DNA of 64,000 nucleotides. Source: Vibrio sp. 16 (lineage in GTDB: Bacteria > Pseudomonadota > Gammaproteobacteria > Enterobacterales > Vibrionaceae). Shown in pieces: positions 50,007-59,022 of the stretch. The stretch is from the NCBI RefSeq assembly GCF_963681195.1, contig NZ_OY808997.1, positions 496,001 through 560,000 on the forward strand, given 5' to 3'. Position 1 is the stretch's first letter, and the number at the start of each line of letters is the position of its first letter. Made by a program: the position numbers and the translations under genes. Under the pieces are notes generated by a model. That model had not been told where the DNA came from. It saw only the letters and a program-made list of their open reading frames with translations, and did no database searches.

Positions 50007-51170
50007 ATGTTACGCCGAGAAATCAAAGAGCGACCAGACTGGAAAGCCCTCGCGCAAAGGTACGGGTTTGGCTTTCATTCGATGTACGATAAGCCGTATT
50101 GGGATGAGTCTGCGTTTTATCAATTCAATTTGCAGCAGATCGAACACGATCTTGAAGCGCCGACGGAAGAGCTTCATCAGATGTGTTTATCCATCGTCGA
50201 CAAAGTACTACGTGATGAGCAGTTGATTCGCCGATGCGCGATCCCAGAAGCTATGTGGGATCAAGTCAGAGCTTCGTGGCTACGTAATGAACCATCGCTC
50301 TATTCTCGATTGGATTTCGCTTATAACGGTAGCGGCCCTGCCAAGCTGTATGAAAATAATGGCGATACCCCGACGAGCCTATTCGAAACCGCGTTTTGGC
50401 AGTGGGTCTGGTTGGAAGATGTGGTCAATCAAGGGGTAATGGCGCGAAACGCCGATCAGTTTAATATCCTACAAGACTATCTTATTGAGCGCTTTAAAGA
50501 GATCTCGACCTTGCAACCAGGTCAGGTGCTGCACTTTAGTTGCTGCAAATACACCGAAGAAGATAAGGGCACGGTTCAATACCTAGAAGATTGTGCCAAG
50601 GAGGCTGGCTTGCAAACGGCCTTTGTTTACGTCGAAGATATTGGCGTCAGCCGACAAGGCCACTTTGTTGACAGCAATGATCGCGAAATTCGTTGGATGT
50701 TCAAACTCTACCCTTGGGAGTTTATGTTTGAGGATCCGTATTCTGTTCATTTAGCGACGGCGAACGTGAACTGGCTAGAGCCAATGTGGAAGTCTATTTT
50801 ATCCAACAAAGCCTTGCTGCCCTTATTGTGGCAAGAGTTTGAAGGCCATCCTAATTTGCTACCAGCCTATTTTAGTGATGATGCCAAGGCGGCAACACTC
50901 AAAGACTACGTGGTTAAACCGCTGTTTTCCCGCGAGGGGGCGAACATCGAGATAGTTAGAGAGGGTCGCTCAACGGTAAAGACGGACGGACCTTACCAGT
51001 CGGACTTATCGATTGTGCAGCAATACGCACCGTTGCCAAAGTTTGGTGACAACTACACCCTAGTTGGCAGTTGGTTAGTCAATGATCGTGCGGCGGGCAT
51101 TTCAATTCGAGAAGATGAGTCATTAGTCACCCAAGATATGGCGCGCTACATTCCTCATGTGATTTTGTAG
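50007..51170 (+). CDS. Glutathionylspermidine synthase-like ATP-grasp ligase (YgiC-like)
   Basis: 387 residues, the length of E. coli YgiC. Closely parallel throughout: RPDWKALAQRYGFGFHSMYD, PSLYSRLDFAYNGSGPAKLYENNGDTPTSL, SCCKYTEEDKGTVQYL, MFKLYPWEFMF, VVKPLFSREGANIEI and QDMARYIPHV. The GSP_synth ATP-grasp core makes amide bonds to spermidine in the named enzyme, but this stand-alone class lacks the amidase half and its substrate is unknown. Starts 2 bases after the DUF1190 gene. Confidence 0.87.
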   Translation: MLRREIKERPDWKALAQRYGFGFHSMYDKPYWDESAFYQFNLQQIEHDLEAPTEELHQMCLSIVDKVLRDEQLIRRCAIPEAMWDQVRASWLRNEPSLYSRLDFAYNGSGPAKLYENNGDTPTSLFETAFWQWVWLEDVVNQGVMARNADQFNILQDYLIERFKEISTLQPGQVLHFSCCKYTEEDKGTVQYLEDCAKEAGLQTAFVYVEDIGVSRQGHFVDSNDREIRWMFKLYPWEFMFEDPYSVHLATANVNWLEPMWKSILSNKALLPLLWQEFEGHPNLLPAYFSDDAKAATLKDYVVKPLFSREGANIEIVREGRSTVKTDGPYQSDLSIVQQYAPLPKFGDNYTLVGSWLVNDRAAGISIREDESLVTQDMARYIPHVIL

Positions 51171-51188
51171 TCTAGATGTAAAGTGATT

Positions 51189-51220
51189 AGCCCCTTAGAA
51201 TCAGCGCTAAGGGGCTTTTT
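51189..51220. terminator. Terminator between the YgiC-like gene and the copper operon
   Basis: Ten-base arms AGCCCCTTAG / CTAAGGGGCT with a T-run on the plus strand (TTTTT), 18 bases after the stop. The PCuAC gene ends 3 bases beyond, so it may serve both strands. Confidence 0.87.
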
Positions 51221-51222
51221 CG

Positions 51223-51684
51223 TTAATGGGCGTATACGTGTCCGTTCGCTTCAACCGCTAATTCGACTTCAACCTTGCCAGCGTGCTTAAATTGCAACGT
51301 CATCGGGAATCGGTCACCTTGCTTGTATGATTGCTTAGGATTAAAAATCATTAAGTGATAACCCCCTGGCTCAAACATTACCGTCTTCATGCTGCCAATG
51401 CGCACGCTATCAATTTTCTTCATTTTCATGACACCATCCGCCATCTCATGCGTGTGAATCTCGACATGATCGGCGATTGGTGTAGAAGCGCTGATTAGAA
51501 AATCGTCTTTACTCGCTAGGTTTTTAAACTGGAAAAAACCAGCAATGACCGCGGCATTAGGCGGCGCTTCACGGCTCCATGGGTGATCGATTTGCATGCT
51601 GTCAGCAGTGTATTCGTGGGCGAACAGCTGAGTGCTAAATAGCGTTGCCACTAGGGCGAACAGTTGAGCGTATTTTTTCATCAT
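51223..51684 (-). CDS. PCuAC-family periplasmic copper chaperone
   Basis: 153 residues. Signal peptide MMKKYAQLFALVATLFSTQLFA. The PCu(A)C domain has the copper ligands expected in the pattern HxxxM...HxM: HTHEMADGVMKM and GGYHLMIFN. Such proteins hold Cu(I) and deliver it to cytochrome oxidase. It is the last gene of the MbnP-MbnH operon, 21 bases after the barrel gene. The N-terminal AHEYTADSMQIDHPW and C-terminal HVYAH histidines may extend the binding site. Confidence 0.9.
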   Translation of the reverse strand: MMKKYAQLFALVATLFSTQLFAHEYTADSMQIDHPWSREAPPNAAVIAGFFQFKNLASKDDFLISASTPIADHVEIHTHEMADGVMKMKKIDSVRIGSMKTVMFEPGGYHLMIFNPKQSYKQGDRFPMTLQFKHAGKVEVELAVEANGHVYAH

Positions 51685-51705
51685 TAACCTTCTTATATCG
51701 TTAGA

Positions 51706-52845
51706 TTACCAAGTTAAATTGCCTTGATAGACAAGCCAGAACGCCGTCTGATTTTGCTCATCTATCTGTTCATAATTTGCTTGTAGTCGCAGTAGCTGCA
51801 TCGGAGCGAAACGCCAGTTAACCACGGCACTGTAGCGCTGAGGCGTGAGGCCTTTGGCATCTAGTGCTTGTTCAAAGTCTCGACTGGTGTTGGTGACTCG
51901 ATTATCTGTGTGCAGCCAGTCGTATCTCAGTCCCAACTCTAGTTGGTCATTCTGCCATCGCAGTTGACTTGAAAGCCCTTGCTGGAAGGCCGAGAGCTCG
52001 GTGTTGATTTGCTGAGAATCGACCAGGTTTGCGTCTAGCCGTTGTCCCATCCACTCGACATCCCAGGTCAGCTGTTGCCATTTCAGCTGGCTAGACACAC
52101 TCACTAGTTGGGTGTCTCCTGCGAAAGTCATCGGACTGGTTTGGCTGGTATGCTTGTGGCTGTGTCCATCATCTTGCTGGTTGCTTCTCTGCTGAGCCGT
52201 AAACTGCGCTGCACTCGCGACCAATGTCAGCTGGTACTGCGAGCGCAGTTGATACCACTGATAAAGTGCGCCAAATGCTGCTGGAGAGGCAGAGTCGGCT
52301 TGTGCAGGAAATTGATCGCCCCGGCCGAGCCATAAAGTCAGGTCTTGGCGATTGGTCGCATAGGTCACATGCACACTGTCATCTTGGTATTGATTAGCCA
52401 AGAACGCCTGTTGGGCTAGGGTAGGATCTAAAAATGACCAATCATGCTCATGGGTCGCATTATAGAGACCGATAGGGCTGAGCTGCCGACCGATACGCAG
52501 TGTCCAGTTTTGATGAAGGTAAGGTTGTAGCCACAGCTCTTCAATCTCGATAGCCTCTCCGTGGTGACTTCCAACCACTAATTTGGCCGCTAAAATCTGA
52601 TCTAAGCTGGCTAACAATCCCAACTCGCCATGCATCAGTTGCAACCCTTGTTCATGGTGGGAAACGTGCGCATCAGTGATCACGCCGGGGACTGAATACG
52701 GCTCTTCCCGGCTGGTTTGGTAATAGCCGAACTGGGCAAACAGATTGGACTGGAGGTTAACCTGTTGCCAGATAGGTTCAATCGGGTTTGCACTTGCTAC
52801 GCTTGAAAAGGCGCACAAAGCGGTTGCGATGTTTATGACTCTCAT
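51706..52845 (-). CDS. Outer-membrane beta-barrel protein with His-rich loop
   Basis: 379 residues. Signal peptide MRVINIATALCAFSSVASA, then repeated amphipathic strands (SNLFAQFGYYQTSRE, LRIGRQLSPIGLYN, VHVTYATNRQDLTLWLGRG, LELGLRYDWLHTDNRV, LRLQANYEQIDEQ) ending in an aromatic-rich strand (QTAFWLVYQGNLTW). IGRQLSPIGLYN recalls phosphate-selective porin-like barrels. The loop QQDDGHSHKHTSQTSP near residue 232 is a likely metal-binding patch. Its ATGA overlaps the MbnH stop. Function unknown; a copper-linked porin or receptor is inferred. Confidence 0.72.
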   Translation of the reverse strand: MRVINIATALCAFSSVASANPIEPIWQQVNLQSNLFAQFGYYQTSREEPYSVPGVITDAHVSHHEQGLQLMHGELGLLASLDQILAAKLVVGSHHGEAIEIEELWLQPYLHQNWTLRIGRQLSPIGLYNATHEHDWSFLDPTLAQQAFLANQYQDDSVHVTYATNRQDLTLWLGRGDQFPAQADSASPAAFGALYQWYQLRSQYQLTLVASAAQFTAQQRSNQQDDGHSHKHTSQTSPMTFAGDTQLVSVSSQLKWQQLTWDVEWMGQRLDANLVDSQQINTELSAFQQGLSSQLRWQNDQLELGLRYDWLHTDNRVTNTSRDFEQALDAKGLTPQRYSAVVNWRFAPMQLLRLQANYEQIDEQNQTAFWLVYQGNLTW

Positions 52846-54005
52846 TGGCTTACCTCTGCAACGAATGGGTTGGCGTAACGAGGGTTACTAATGAATACGG
52901 GGTCGCTTAAAGCGTTGAGAAATGCCAACATGTCTTGCTTTTCTTGTGCGCTGAGCGTGAAACCTTTAACAAACTCACTCTTATTGGGATTAATGCGCCC
53001 GTCACCTTGATGTTCACCTGAGGTGATGTTTCGACCGCCATTGGCATAAAAGTCGAGCACTTCCGCTAAACTCGCGATGCTTCCATCGTGCATGTATGGC
53101 GCGGTAAAGGCGACGTTTCTCAGCGTTGGTGGTCGGAATTTACCTTTATCGCTTGGGTTTTGGGTGACGCTAAACAGGCCGTTATCTTCAATTGGGTAAC
53201 TGCCTTGTGAGTCAAGGTTGTATAAGCCGGTATTAAAGAAGGGCCTGGACACAAACACTGAACCGTCATGCAAGGTAGAGTCGCTGAAATTGAACCCATT
53301 ATGGCAGTGAAAACACTCCATCTTTTCACTGTTGAACAGGTCTTGGCCCCGCATTGCAGAGCTGCTCATTGTACCGCGGTCAAAAGGCGAATCTTTGGAG
53401 ATCAAAGCTCGGTTAAACACGGCCAACGCTTTAATCACGTTGGGAAACGTAAAACTGTCTTGGTGATTGGGAAAGGCGTTATTGAACAACTCTTGATACA
53501 AAACGTCATCGCGAAAGCGCTGTAAAATGGTCTCTCGGTTGCTATCGTTGATGCCCATCTCGACTGGGAACTCACCAAAGAGCGGGATCACCAATTGCTG
53601 CTCAATCTCCTTGAGGATCGGATTAGCCCATGTGTACGACGCGTTATAGGCGATATTGGTCAGAGTTTGTGAGTTTCTATGCAGCACTTCTCCCGTCGAG
53701 CCAGTGGGCACTTTTACCCCATCAGAAAAAGCCAGCGCTTGCTGGTGGCAAGATTCGCACGACATGGTTTGATTGCCCGACAATCGAACGTCATAGAATA
53801 GATGACGACCAAGCTGAAACTTTTCTTCCGTTGCTGGATTCTCTGCAGGCTCTTTAGGCAAAGGAAGCGTGCCCGTTTGATAGTCGAAACCGTACGCGTT
53901 CACTGAGCTTTGCGGCTCTACCGTATAATTGGATTCACTGCCACAGCCCGCGACCAATGCGATCACGAGCAATGCCAGCAAAGCAAACTTAAGGTCTGCT
54001 GGCAT
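52842..54005 (-). CDS. MbnH-like diheme cytochrome c peroxidase/MauG family lipoprotein
   Basis: 387 residues. A lipobox LVAGC (Cys21) anchors it. Two CxxCH sites, CESCH (83-87) and CFHCH (231-235), plus RPPTLRNVAFTAPYMHDGS, are the hallmarks of the diheme peroxidase/MauG group. Its partner gene is an MbnP homologue, so MbnH is the closest functional class. Known MbnH forms a high-valent diheme state and oxidises a Trp of MbnP. The start at 54005 has GGAG 8 bases upstream; upstream in-frame codons overlap MbnP. Confidence 0.86.
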   Translation of the reverse strand: MPADLKFALLALLVIALVAGCGSESNYTVEPQSSVNAYGFDYQTGTLPLPKEPAENPATEEKFQLGRHLFYDVRLSGNQTMSCESCHQQALAFSDGVKVPTGSTGEVLHRNSQTLTNIAYNASYTWANPILKEIEQQLVIPLFGEFPVEMGINDSNRETILQRFRDDVLYQELFNNAFPNHQDSFTFPNVIKALAVFNRALISKDSPFDRGTMSSSAMRGQDLFNSEKMECFHCHNGFNFSDSTLHDGSVFVSRPFFNTGLYNLDSQGSYPIEDNGLFSVTQNPSDKGKFRPPTLRNVAFTAPYMHDGSIASLAEVLDFYANGGRNITSGEHQGDGRINPNKSEFVKGFTLSAQEKQDMLAFLNALSDPVFISNPRYANPFVAEVSQ

Positions 54006-54010
54006 GTTGA

Positions 54011-54907
54011 TTACTCCACTGACACCCAAGTTTGCGCACTGCTACAATCATCAGCTACGCATTGACCTGTGACGAGATCAAGCCCTAAATTGTCGAAGAT
54101 GCCCTGACAATCGGGATCGCTACTGGAAGACATGCAGCCCGGAGGAGTATTGGCGGTATTGGCGCTAATATCGCTGTTTGCGACCAGCTTTTGATAGTCA
54201 AACACTATGGTGTGATCTTTAACGTTGTAGCTATCAAACTGATAAGTCGGGCGATTAGGACGAGAGGTCGCGCAGTTTATGATTTCGTTTTCAGCGTCGA
54301 GCACTTCACATCCTGTGGTGCCTAGATGAATATTCCAACCTGAGACATCTAAACGCAGATGTTTATGGCCGTTTTGCCAGCTCCAATTCATGCCCATCAC
54401 ATCCAACGGGGAGACCGCATCATCGCCATCGATACCAAAATGATTCAGCTCGGTAGGTACACCAATGGTGAAGCGCACTCCCGAGTAATCTCCTTGTGGG
54501 ACGTAGCCTTTAATTTGTGTATTGATCGACTCGTTACCGTTTGCGCAGCTATCTGCGCCAGTTTCAAAGTCGAGTAGGGCGACATTTTGGTACTGCCATC
54601 TACCATCTTGTTCAAGTTGCACAGCGGTCTTATCGCCATTGTCGTTGATAAGTTGAATGTCTGACAGATATAGGCGAGCGTCTTTAAACTCAGGGTTAAC
54701 ATTCGTGGTGCCTGCCAGTGCATTGTCCATTTGACGACACTCAACTGGGTGTTCGCCAACACGGGCGTTAAAGGTTAAGGTCACGGGTTGCAGTGAGCGC
54801 TGCTCTGCTGATGGCGAATCTGAGCCAGAGCCGCCTCCGCAGCCAGCAATGAAACCGACGAAGAGAGAAGCCGCAATCATCTGCGAGCTGTTAGATTGGT
54901 TGAACAT
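54011..54907 (-). CDS. MbnP-family lipoprotein, probable copper-binding partner
   Basis: 298 residues. Lipobox FIAGC puts the lipidated Cys at 23, then a Gly/Ser linker. The MbnP-type domain shows LTFNARVGEHPVECRQ, ARLYLSDIQLINDNGD, DYSGVRFTIGVP and NWSWQNGHKHLRLDVSGWNIHLG, rich in Trp and His. In characterised pairs one MbnP Trp becomes kynurenine by MbnH and the protein binds copper. Several candidates are visible (NWSWQNGHKH region). Several cysteines likely form disulfides. It precedes mbnH with 5 bases to its start. Confidence 0.83.
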   Translation of the reverse strand: MFNQSNSSQMIAASLFVGFIAGCGGGSGSDSPSAEQRSLQPVTLTFNARVGEHPVECRQMDNALAGTTNVNPEFKDARLYLSDIQLINDNGDKTAVQLEQDGRWQYQNVALLDFETGADSCANGNESINTQIKGYVPQGDYSGVRFTIGVPTELNHFGIDGDDAVSPLDVMGMNWSWQNGHKHLRLDVSGWNIHLGTTGCEVLDAENEIINCATSRPNRPTYQFDSYNVKDHTIVFDYQKLVANSDISANTANTPPGCMSSSSDPDCQGIFDNLGLDLVTGQCVADDCSSAQTWVSVE

Positions 54908-55039
54908 GGACTTTCCTTCCTTGTTTCTGGCATGCGTATTATCGATTGGCTAAAAGCAACGCAAGCCAGCGCCTCGAGGTCATAGCGTCGCGGCGAATAT
55001 TGTATTTTTGAGGGTTTTTAAGTAGGCCGATAAGGCCTA

Positions 55040-55495
55040 TTAAGCGAGGAAAGCCAAAGGTGGAGACTGCTTGGGAGCCACCGAAAGATAGAACTTACGT
55101 TGGCAAAGCAGTAAAGGTGCAGCAATGCTGCGGGTGTTGACTCGGCATAGCCACAAAGCGATAGCTGCCAAGACAATGGCCATGATGAGAATAGAAAGTT
55201 TGCACACATCCAGCAGTGGACAGCTGAACTTTAATGGATCGTGTATCTCGTTGCTATCGAGCGTAGCGCTGTTGTTATCTTCGATCAGTTCGTTGATGTC
55301 CACCCATTTAAAGCCGTCTGCTGTACACAGTAAGACTTTCTCACCCTGTGCTTCTGCTAGCCAGTTGTTGTTGTGGACCTGTGACGGGTTAAGTGACAGC
55401 GTGGCAAGCAAATAGAGCTGGAACAGCAGAGCGGTAATGACGTATAACGCCATCACTCTACGTTTTCTCTGCGAAATCCCTGTTATTTGCATCAT
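55040..55495 (-). CDS. DUF2946-like membrane protein at the head of the copper operon
   Basis: 151 residues. A helix (about 16-36, LYVITALLFQLYLLATLSL) and a second (about 103-120, SILIMAIVLAAIALWLCR) flank a loop with LLCTADGFKWVDI and SCPLLDVCKL. CTADG plus Cys motifs resemble DUF2946, a family found near copper-uptake genes. The start is uncertain: ATGs at 55495, 55492 and 55453 are possible and none has a strong ribosome site. Function unknown. It lies 132 bases before mbnP. Confidence 0.6.
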   Translation of the reverse strand: MMQITGISQRKRRVMALYVITALLFQLYLLATLSLNPSQVHNNNWLAEAQGEKVLLCTADGFKWVDINELIEDNNSATLDSNEIHDPLKFSCPLLDVCKLSILIMAIVLAAIALWLCRVNTRSIAAPLLLCQRKFYLSVAPKQSPPLAFLA

Positions 55496-55635
55496 TACAA
55501 TCAGTTAACCAAAAACGGCGCGGATACTAACAAAGAAATTAAGGGATTGTAATAATTGTTTTATAAAATGGTGATATTGGTGTCGTTTGGGGAATATAAC
55601 AGCGCGTTAGTTATTCGGAAGGAATGACTAGAGTT

Positions 55636-55666
55636 GAAAAAGCCGCCAACTGTGTGGCGGCTATAG
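55636..55666 (-). terminator. Terminator of the UPF0149 gene
   Basis: On the minus strand AGCCGCC / GGCGGCT with an 8-base loop and TTTTT, 5 bases beyond the UPF0149 stop. Confidence 0.85.
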
Positions 55667-55671
55667 GAGGG

Positions 55672-56253
55672 TTAAGCTTCTTCGGTCAGCGCTGCACCGC
55701 GCATGGTTAAGCCGCACAGCATCATAGGAACAGAATTAAAGATCTCTTCGAACTGCTCTAGACCCTCCATCCCTTGCTCTGCGAGAGTGGCTATCGATGT
55801 CTCTGGGTCGTAGAGCATACTCAGTGAAAGCAACACACCACCGAGCAGCGCACTGTCCTCGCTATCTTCTGGCATGATGGTTTCCCAATCATCTCTCGCT
55901 AACTGCCAACCTTGGAGAAAGCCTTCACAGAAATCACGCGTCGCTTCATTGACGATTTCTTCCTCATCCAATGCGCACTCTTGCGGCCATTGCCACTCGT
56001 TACTGAGAAGTGCAGGGCGGTATTCATTCCAAAGAGCGACAATCAATTCAACATAGGTTTCAAATTGCTCACCATCAGAAAATGGCGCCACTTCTTCGCC
56101 CCCCCATAAAAACGGGAGCCACTCTTCAGGAGGAAGAATGTTTGGCGCCGTGGCCATTGCCGTGACAAAGCCATGAGTTTTAGCTTGATTGATTAGCTTG
56201 TCTTGAAGCTCAGGAAGAGCAAGAAGGTTTTGTAAGCTCAAGGTAAATACCAT
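55672..56253 (-). CDS. UPF0149 (YgfB/YecA-type) family protein
   Basis: 193 residues from ATG 56253. The opening VFTLSLQNLLALPELQDKLI and the acidic helices FCEGFLQGWQLARDDWETIMPED and EDSALLGGVLLSLSMLYDPE are typical of the UPF0149 alpha-helical fold. A longer frame starts at 56295, but ribosome site and family length do not favour it. No enzyme activity is established. Confidence 0.8.
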   Translation of the reverse strand: MVFTLSLQNLLALPELQDKLINQAKTHGFVTAMATAPNILPPEEWLPFLWGGEEVAPFSDGEQFETYVELIVALWNEYRPALLSNEWQWPQECALDEEEIVNEATRDFCEGFLQGWQLARDDWETIMPEDSEDSALLGGVLLSLSMLYDPETSIATLAEQGMEGLEQFEEIFNSVPMMLCGLTMRGAALTEEA

Positions 56254-56367
56254 AAATGTGATTGAGTAGTGATTGCGCCATGGTAACAGGCTCACTATCC
56301 GATAAAAAGGTTGAAGGGTTCAATTATTCACTATAATTTTTGGTAAACGACAAAATTTCAGTTGGTT

Positions 56368-58800
56368 ATGGAAAGAAGTTATTCGCTCAAACGGAAAAGC
56401 ATTTACGCTTTAGCATTTTATCTTGCTGTCGTGGTGACCTTAATTGGTACTATCAGCTATCGGGTGGTTGAGCCACCGACGCGAATGCAGCTGGAACGCA
56501 ATCTCGATCTTAGAACCGAGCTGATTTCTGCTCAAATCCGAGAGCCAATTAACAGCTCTTTAGGTATTCTTCAGGCAGTAGTCACCATCGGCAGCAACCA
56601 TGAAACGCAATCGCATCAAGCCGAGCTACTTTTCAAGCTCTTTTCTCTGACGGATGGTTTGACTGTGAGTGGCGGGCTTTGGCCAGTACCTCGTTCTATC
56701 GATAAAGACGTGGCATACAAAAGCATCTTTTTCAATCGAGCTGGTGATGGTGTCGTCGATCGTGTCTATTCATGGGATAACCCTGAGTCGGGTGGTTACG
56801 ACAACGAAGCGTGGTATACCTCGGTTATCAATAAACCAGTAGGTACCACGGTTTGGTCTCAGGTCTATATTGATCCTTTTACCCAGGTGCAAATGATCAC
56901 CGCATCATCGCCATACTATATTGATGGTGTGTTTGCTGGTGTTGCAACGGTCGATTTATCCCTCGAAAACTTAGTTTCGTTTGTCAGGAAACACGCAGAA
57001 GAATATGACTTAGGAGTCATACTAAAAGACTCCTATGGTGATGTAATTACCGAGCATAACTTCCAACTGGTGGACGATATATACATCAGCCAACACACCT
57101 TTGGAGACTTCAACTGGAGTGTAGATGTCGTTAATGCGAAGCGTCTGGTTGCAGAACAAGTTTACGATGTAGTCAGAAATGTCGAGCTGGGAATTGTTCC
57201 CATCATGCTGGCGTGTGTCATGCTTGGCTATCTTCTTATCAACCGCTTTCTTATCGCGCCCATTGTGTTGATTGCTAAGAAAGTTGATGACTCAAAACGC
57301 GGCGGGATCATTGATATCACTTATGACAGCAATGATGAAATCAGACACCTCATTGACAAATTTAATCAAAAAACCGTTTTTCTAGAAGCTGAGAAGGTAA
57401 AAGCGCAGGCATCGACCAAAGCCAAAAGTGCCTTTCTAGCCACGCTATCGCATGAAATTCGCACTCCTATGAACGGTGTATTGGGTACCGCGCAAATTCT
57501 GTTAAAAACGGATTTGACCGAAGAGCAGCGCAAGCATCTCAAAACACTCTATGAATCCGGCGACCACATGATGACCTTACTTAATGAAATCTTGGACTTT
57601 TCCAAAATTGAGCAAGGGCATCTTGAGTTGGAGCACCAGCCATTCCCACTTGAATCGATCATAGGCAGTATCAACAGCGTTTATTTCACGTTGTGTTCTG
57701 AAAAAGGTCTGCAATTTAAAGTGATCTCTGAGGTGCCTCAGGGTCGTTGGTATCGTTCGGATAAAGCTCGCCTGCGGCAAATCTTGTTCAACTTGCTGAC
57801 CAACGCGGTCAAGTTTACTTCAAGAGGATATGTTGAAGTTTACTTCACCGAAAAGCGTGCAAATGGTGTCGACTATCTACATATCCGAGTGAGAGATACT
57901 GGGATTGGCATAGCCAAAGAATCGCAAGAAAAAATCTTTAAGCCGTTTGAGCAAGCAGAGTCATCCACAACGCGGAGATTTGGGGGAACAGGGCTTGGTC
58001 TTGCTATCGTTAAACAATTGTGTGAACTGATGGATGGCGATATTCACCTTACCAGCGAGGTCGGCATCGGCTCTTGTTTCGAAGTTCAACTCAAAATGGA
58101 GTCTTGTGAGCCAGCGTTAACCACAGTGACTGAACATAAAAAATTGAGCTACAACGGGTTGAGAGCACTGATTGTAGAGGACAACCGAACCAACGCCATC
58201 ATTCTGACCACCTTTATGTCCAGCAAAGGTTTTGTTTGTGATTGTGTGGAAAATGGTGAGCTGGCGGTGTATGCGGTGGCAACAGGGGAATATGATCTCG
58301 TCTTAATGGACAATCATATGCCCGTTATGGACGGTGTTGAATCGACAACGGCTATCCGAGGTCTACACGACAGCAAAGCCAACATCTTAATCTTCGGTTG
58401 TACAGCGGATGTCTTTAAAGAGACCAGAGAACGTATGCTGGGTGTAGGCGTTGACTACATTGTCTCTAAGCCTGTCGATGAAACGGATCTCGATGACGCT
58501 CTGTTCGCATACGCAGATAAGTTGTACCAGTACAAACCAAGTTTGCTTAAGTCGCAAAACGAGGCTGAAGGTGAGGGCGTAGAAGGGGTATTGCTCAAGT
58601 GTTTTATGGCAATAGAGAACAACGAATTCAGCGCCGCGTTGATAGAGTTTAATCAGATCAAACAGATCATTGGCGAGTCAGATGATGCATTTTTGCGTGG
58701 TTGTTTGACGCGTATTGAAGAGAGCCTTATGAGGGAAGAAAACCCTTCTCAAGAAGATTTGGACATCCTGACTGTGCAAATTACTGATTTTTGTAACTAA
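56368..58800 (+). CDS. Hybrid sensor histidine kinase with periplasmic Cache-type sensor
   Basis: 810 residues. A helix (about 13-30) and a second (about 276-296) enclose a periplasmic domain with Cache-type features (GGLWPVPRSIDKDVAYKSIF, NEAWYTSVINKPVGTTVWSQ, ASSPYYIDGVFAGVATVDLS). A HAMP-like linker leads to HisKA (SHEIRTPMNG, His362), the ATPase with NLLTNAVKF and GGTGLGLAIVK, and a receiver domain (DLVLMDNHMPVMDG, Asp648). No Hpt domain is present, so a separate phosphotransfer protein such as LuxU or a similar protein is needed. The ATG at 56368 is chosen over TTG 56362. Confidence 0.88.
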   Translation: MERSYSLKRKSIYALAFYLAVVVTLIGTISYRVVEPPTRMQLERNLDLRTELISAQIREPINSSLGILQAVVTIGSNHETQSHQAELLFKLFSLTDGLTVSGGLWPVPRSIDKDVAYKSIFFNRAGDGVVDRVYSWDNPESGGYDNEAWYTSVINKPVGTTVWSQVYIDPFTQVQMITASSPYYIDGVFAGVATVDLSLENLVSFVRKHAEEYDLGVILKDSYGDVITEHNFQLVDDIYISQHTFGDFNWSVDVVNAKRLVAEQVYDVVRNVELGIVPIMLACVMLGYLLINRFLIAPIVLIAKKVDDSKRGGIIDITYDSNDEIRHLIDKFNQKTVFLEAEKVKAQASTKAKSAFLATLSHEIRTPMNGVLGTAQILLKTDLTEEQRKHLKTLYESGDHMMTLLNEILDFSKIEQGHLELEHQPFPLESIIGSINSVYFTLCSEKGLQFKVISEVPQGRWYRSDKARLRQILFNLLTNAVKFTSRGYVEVYFTEKRANGVDYLHIRVRDTGIGIAKESQEKIFKPFEQAESSTTRRFGGTGLGLAIVKQLCELMDGDIHLTSEVGIGSCFEVQLKMESCEPALTTVTEHKKLSYNGLRALIVEDNRTNAIILTTFMSSKGFVCDCVENGELAVYAVATGEYDLVLMDNHMPVMDGVESTTAIRGLHDSKANILIFGCTADVFKETRERMLGVGVDYIVSKPVDETDLDDALFAYADKLYQYKPSLLKSQNEAEGEGVEGVLLKCFMAIENNEFSAALIEFNQIKQIIGESDDAFLRGCLTRIEESLMREENPSQEDLDILTVQITDFCN

Positions 58801-58813
58801 CTTTCATAAGTTG

Positions 58814-58859
58814 ACTTGGTTTTGAGCGTTTCTAATAGTTTTAGTGATTCAAACCAAGT
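58814..58859 (+). repeat. Imperfect inverted repeat after the hybrid kinase gene
   Basis: ACTTGGTTT and AAACCAAGT arms are separated by 28 bases, 13 bases after the kinase stop. No T-run follows, so it may be a weak terminator or mRNA 3' structure. Confidence 0.35.
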
Positions 58860-59022
58860 TTATCTCCATATCTGGTTATTTATTTACCTAAATTAATTAA
58901 ATTCAAAACCAAAAACTACAAAAATGGTGTTCTAATAGCGCCATTAACTACCTATATGTTCATTTGGTGGTTGATTGTTTTAATTAATGTCGTTTTTGTT
59001 GGTTTTTTATTTGGGTAAGTAG

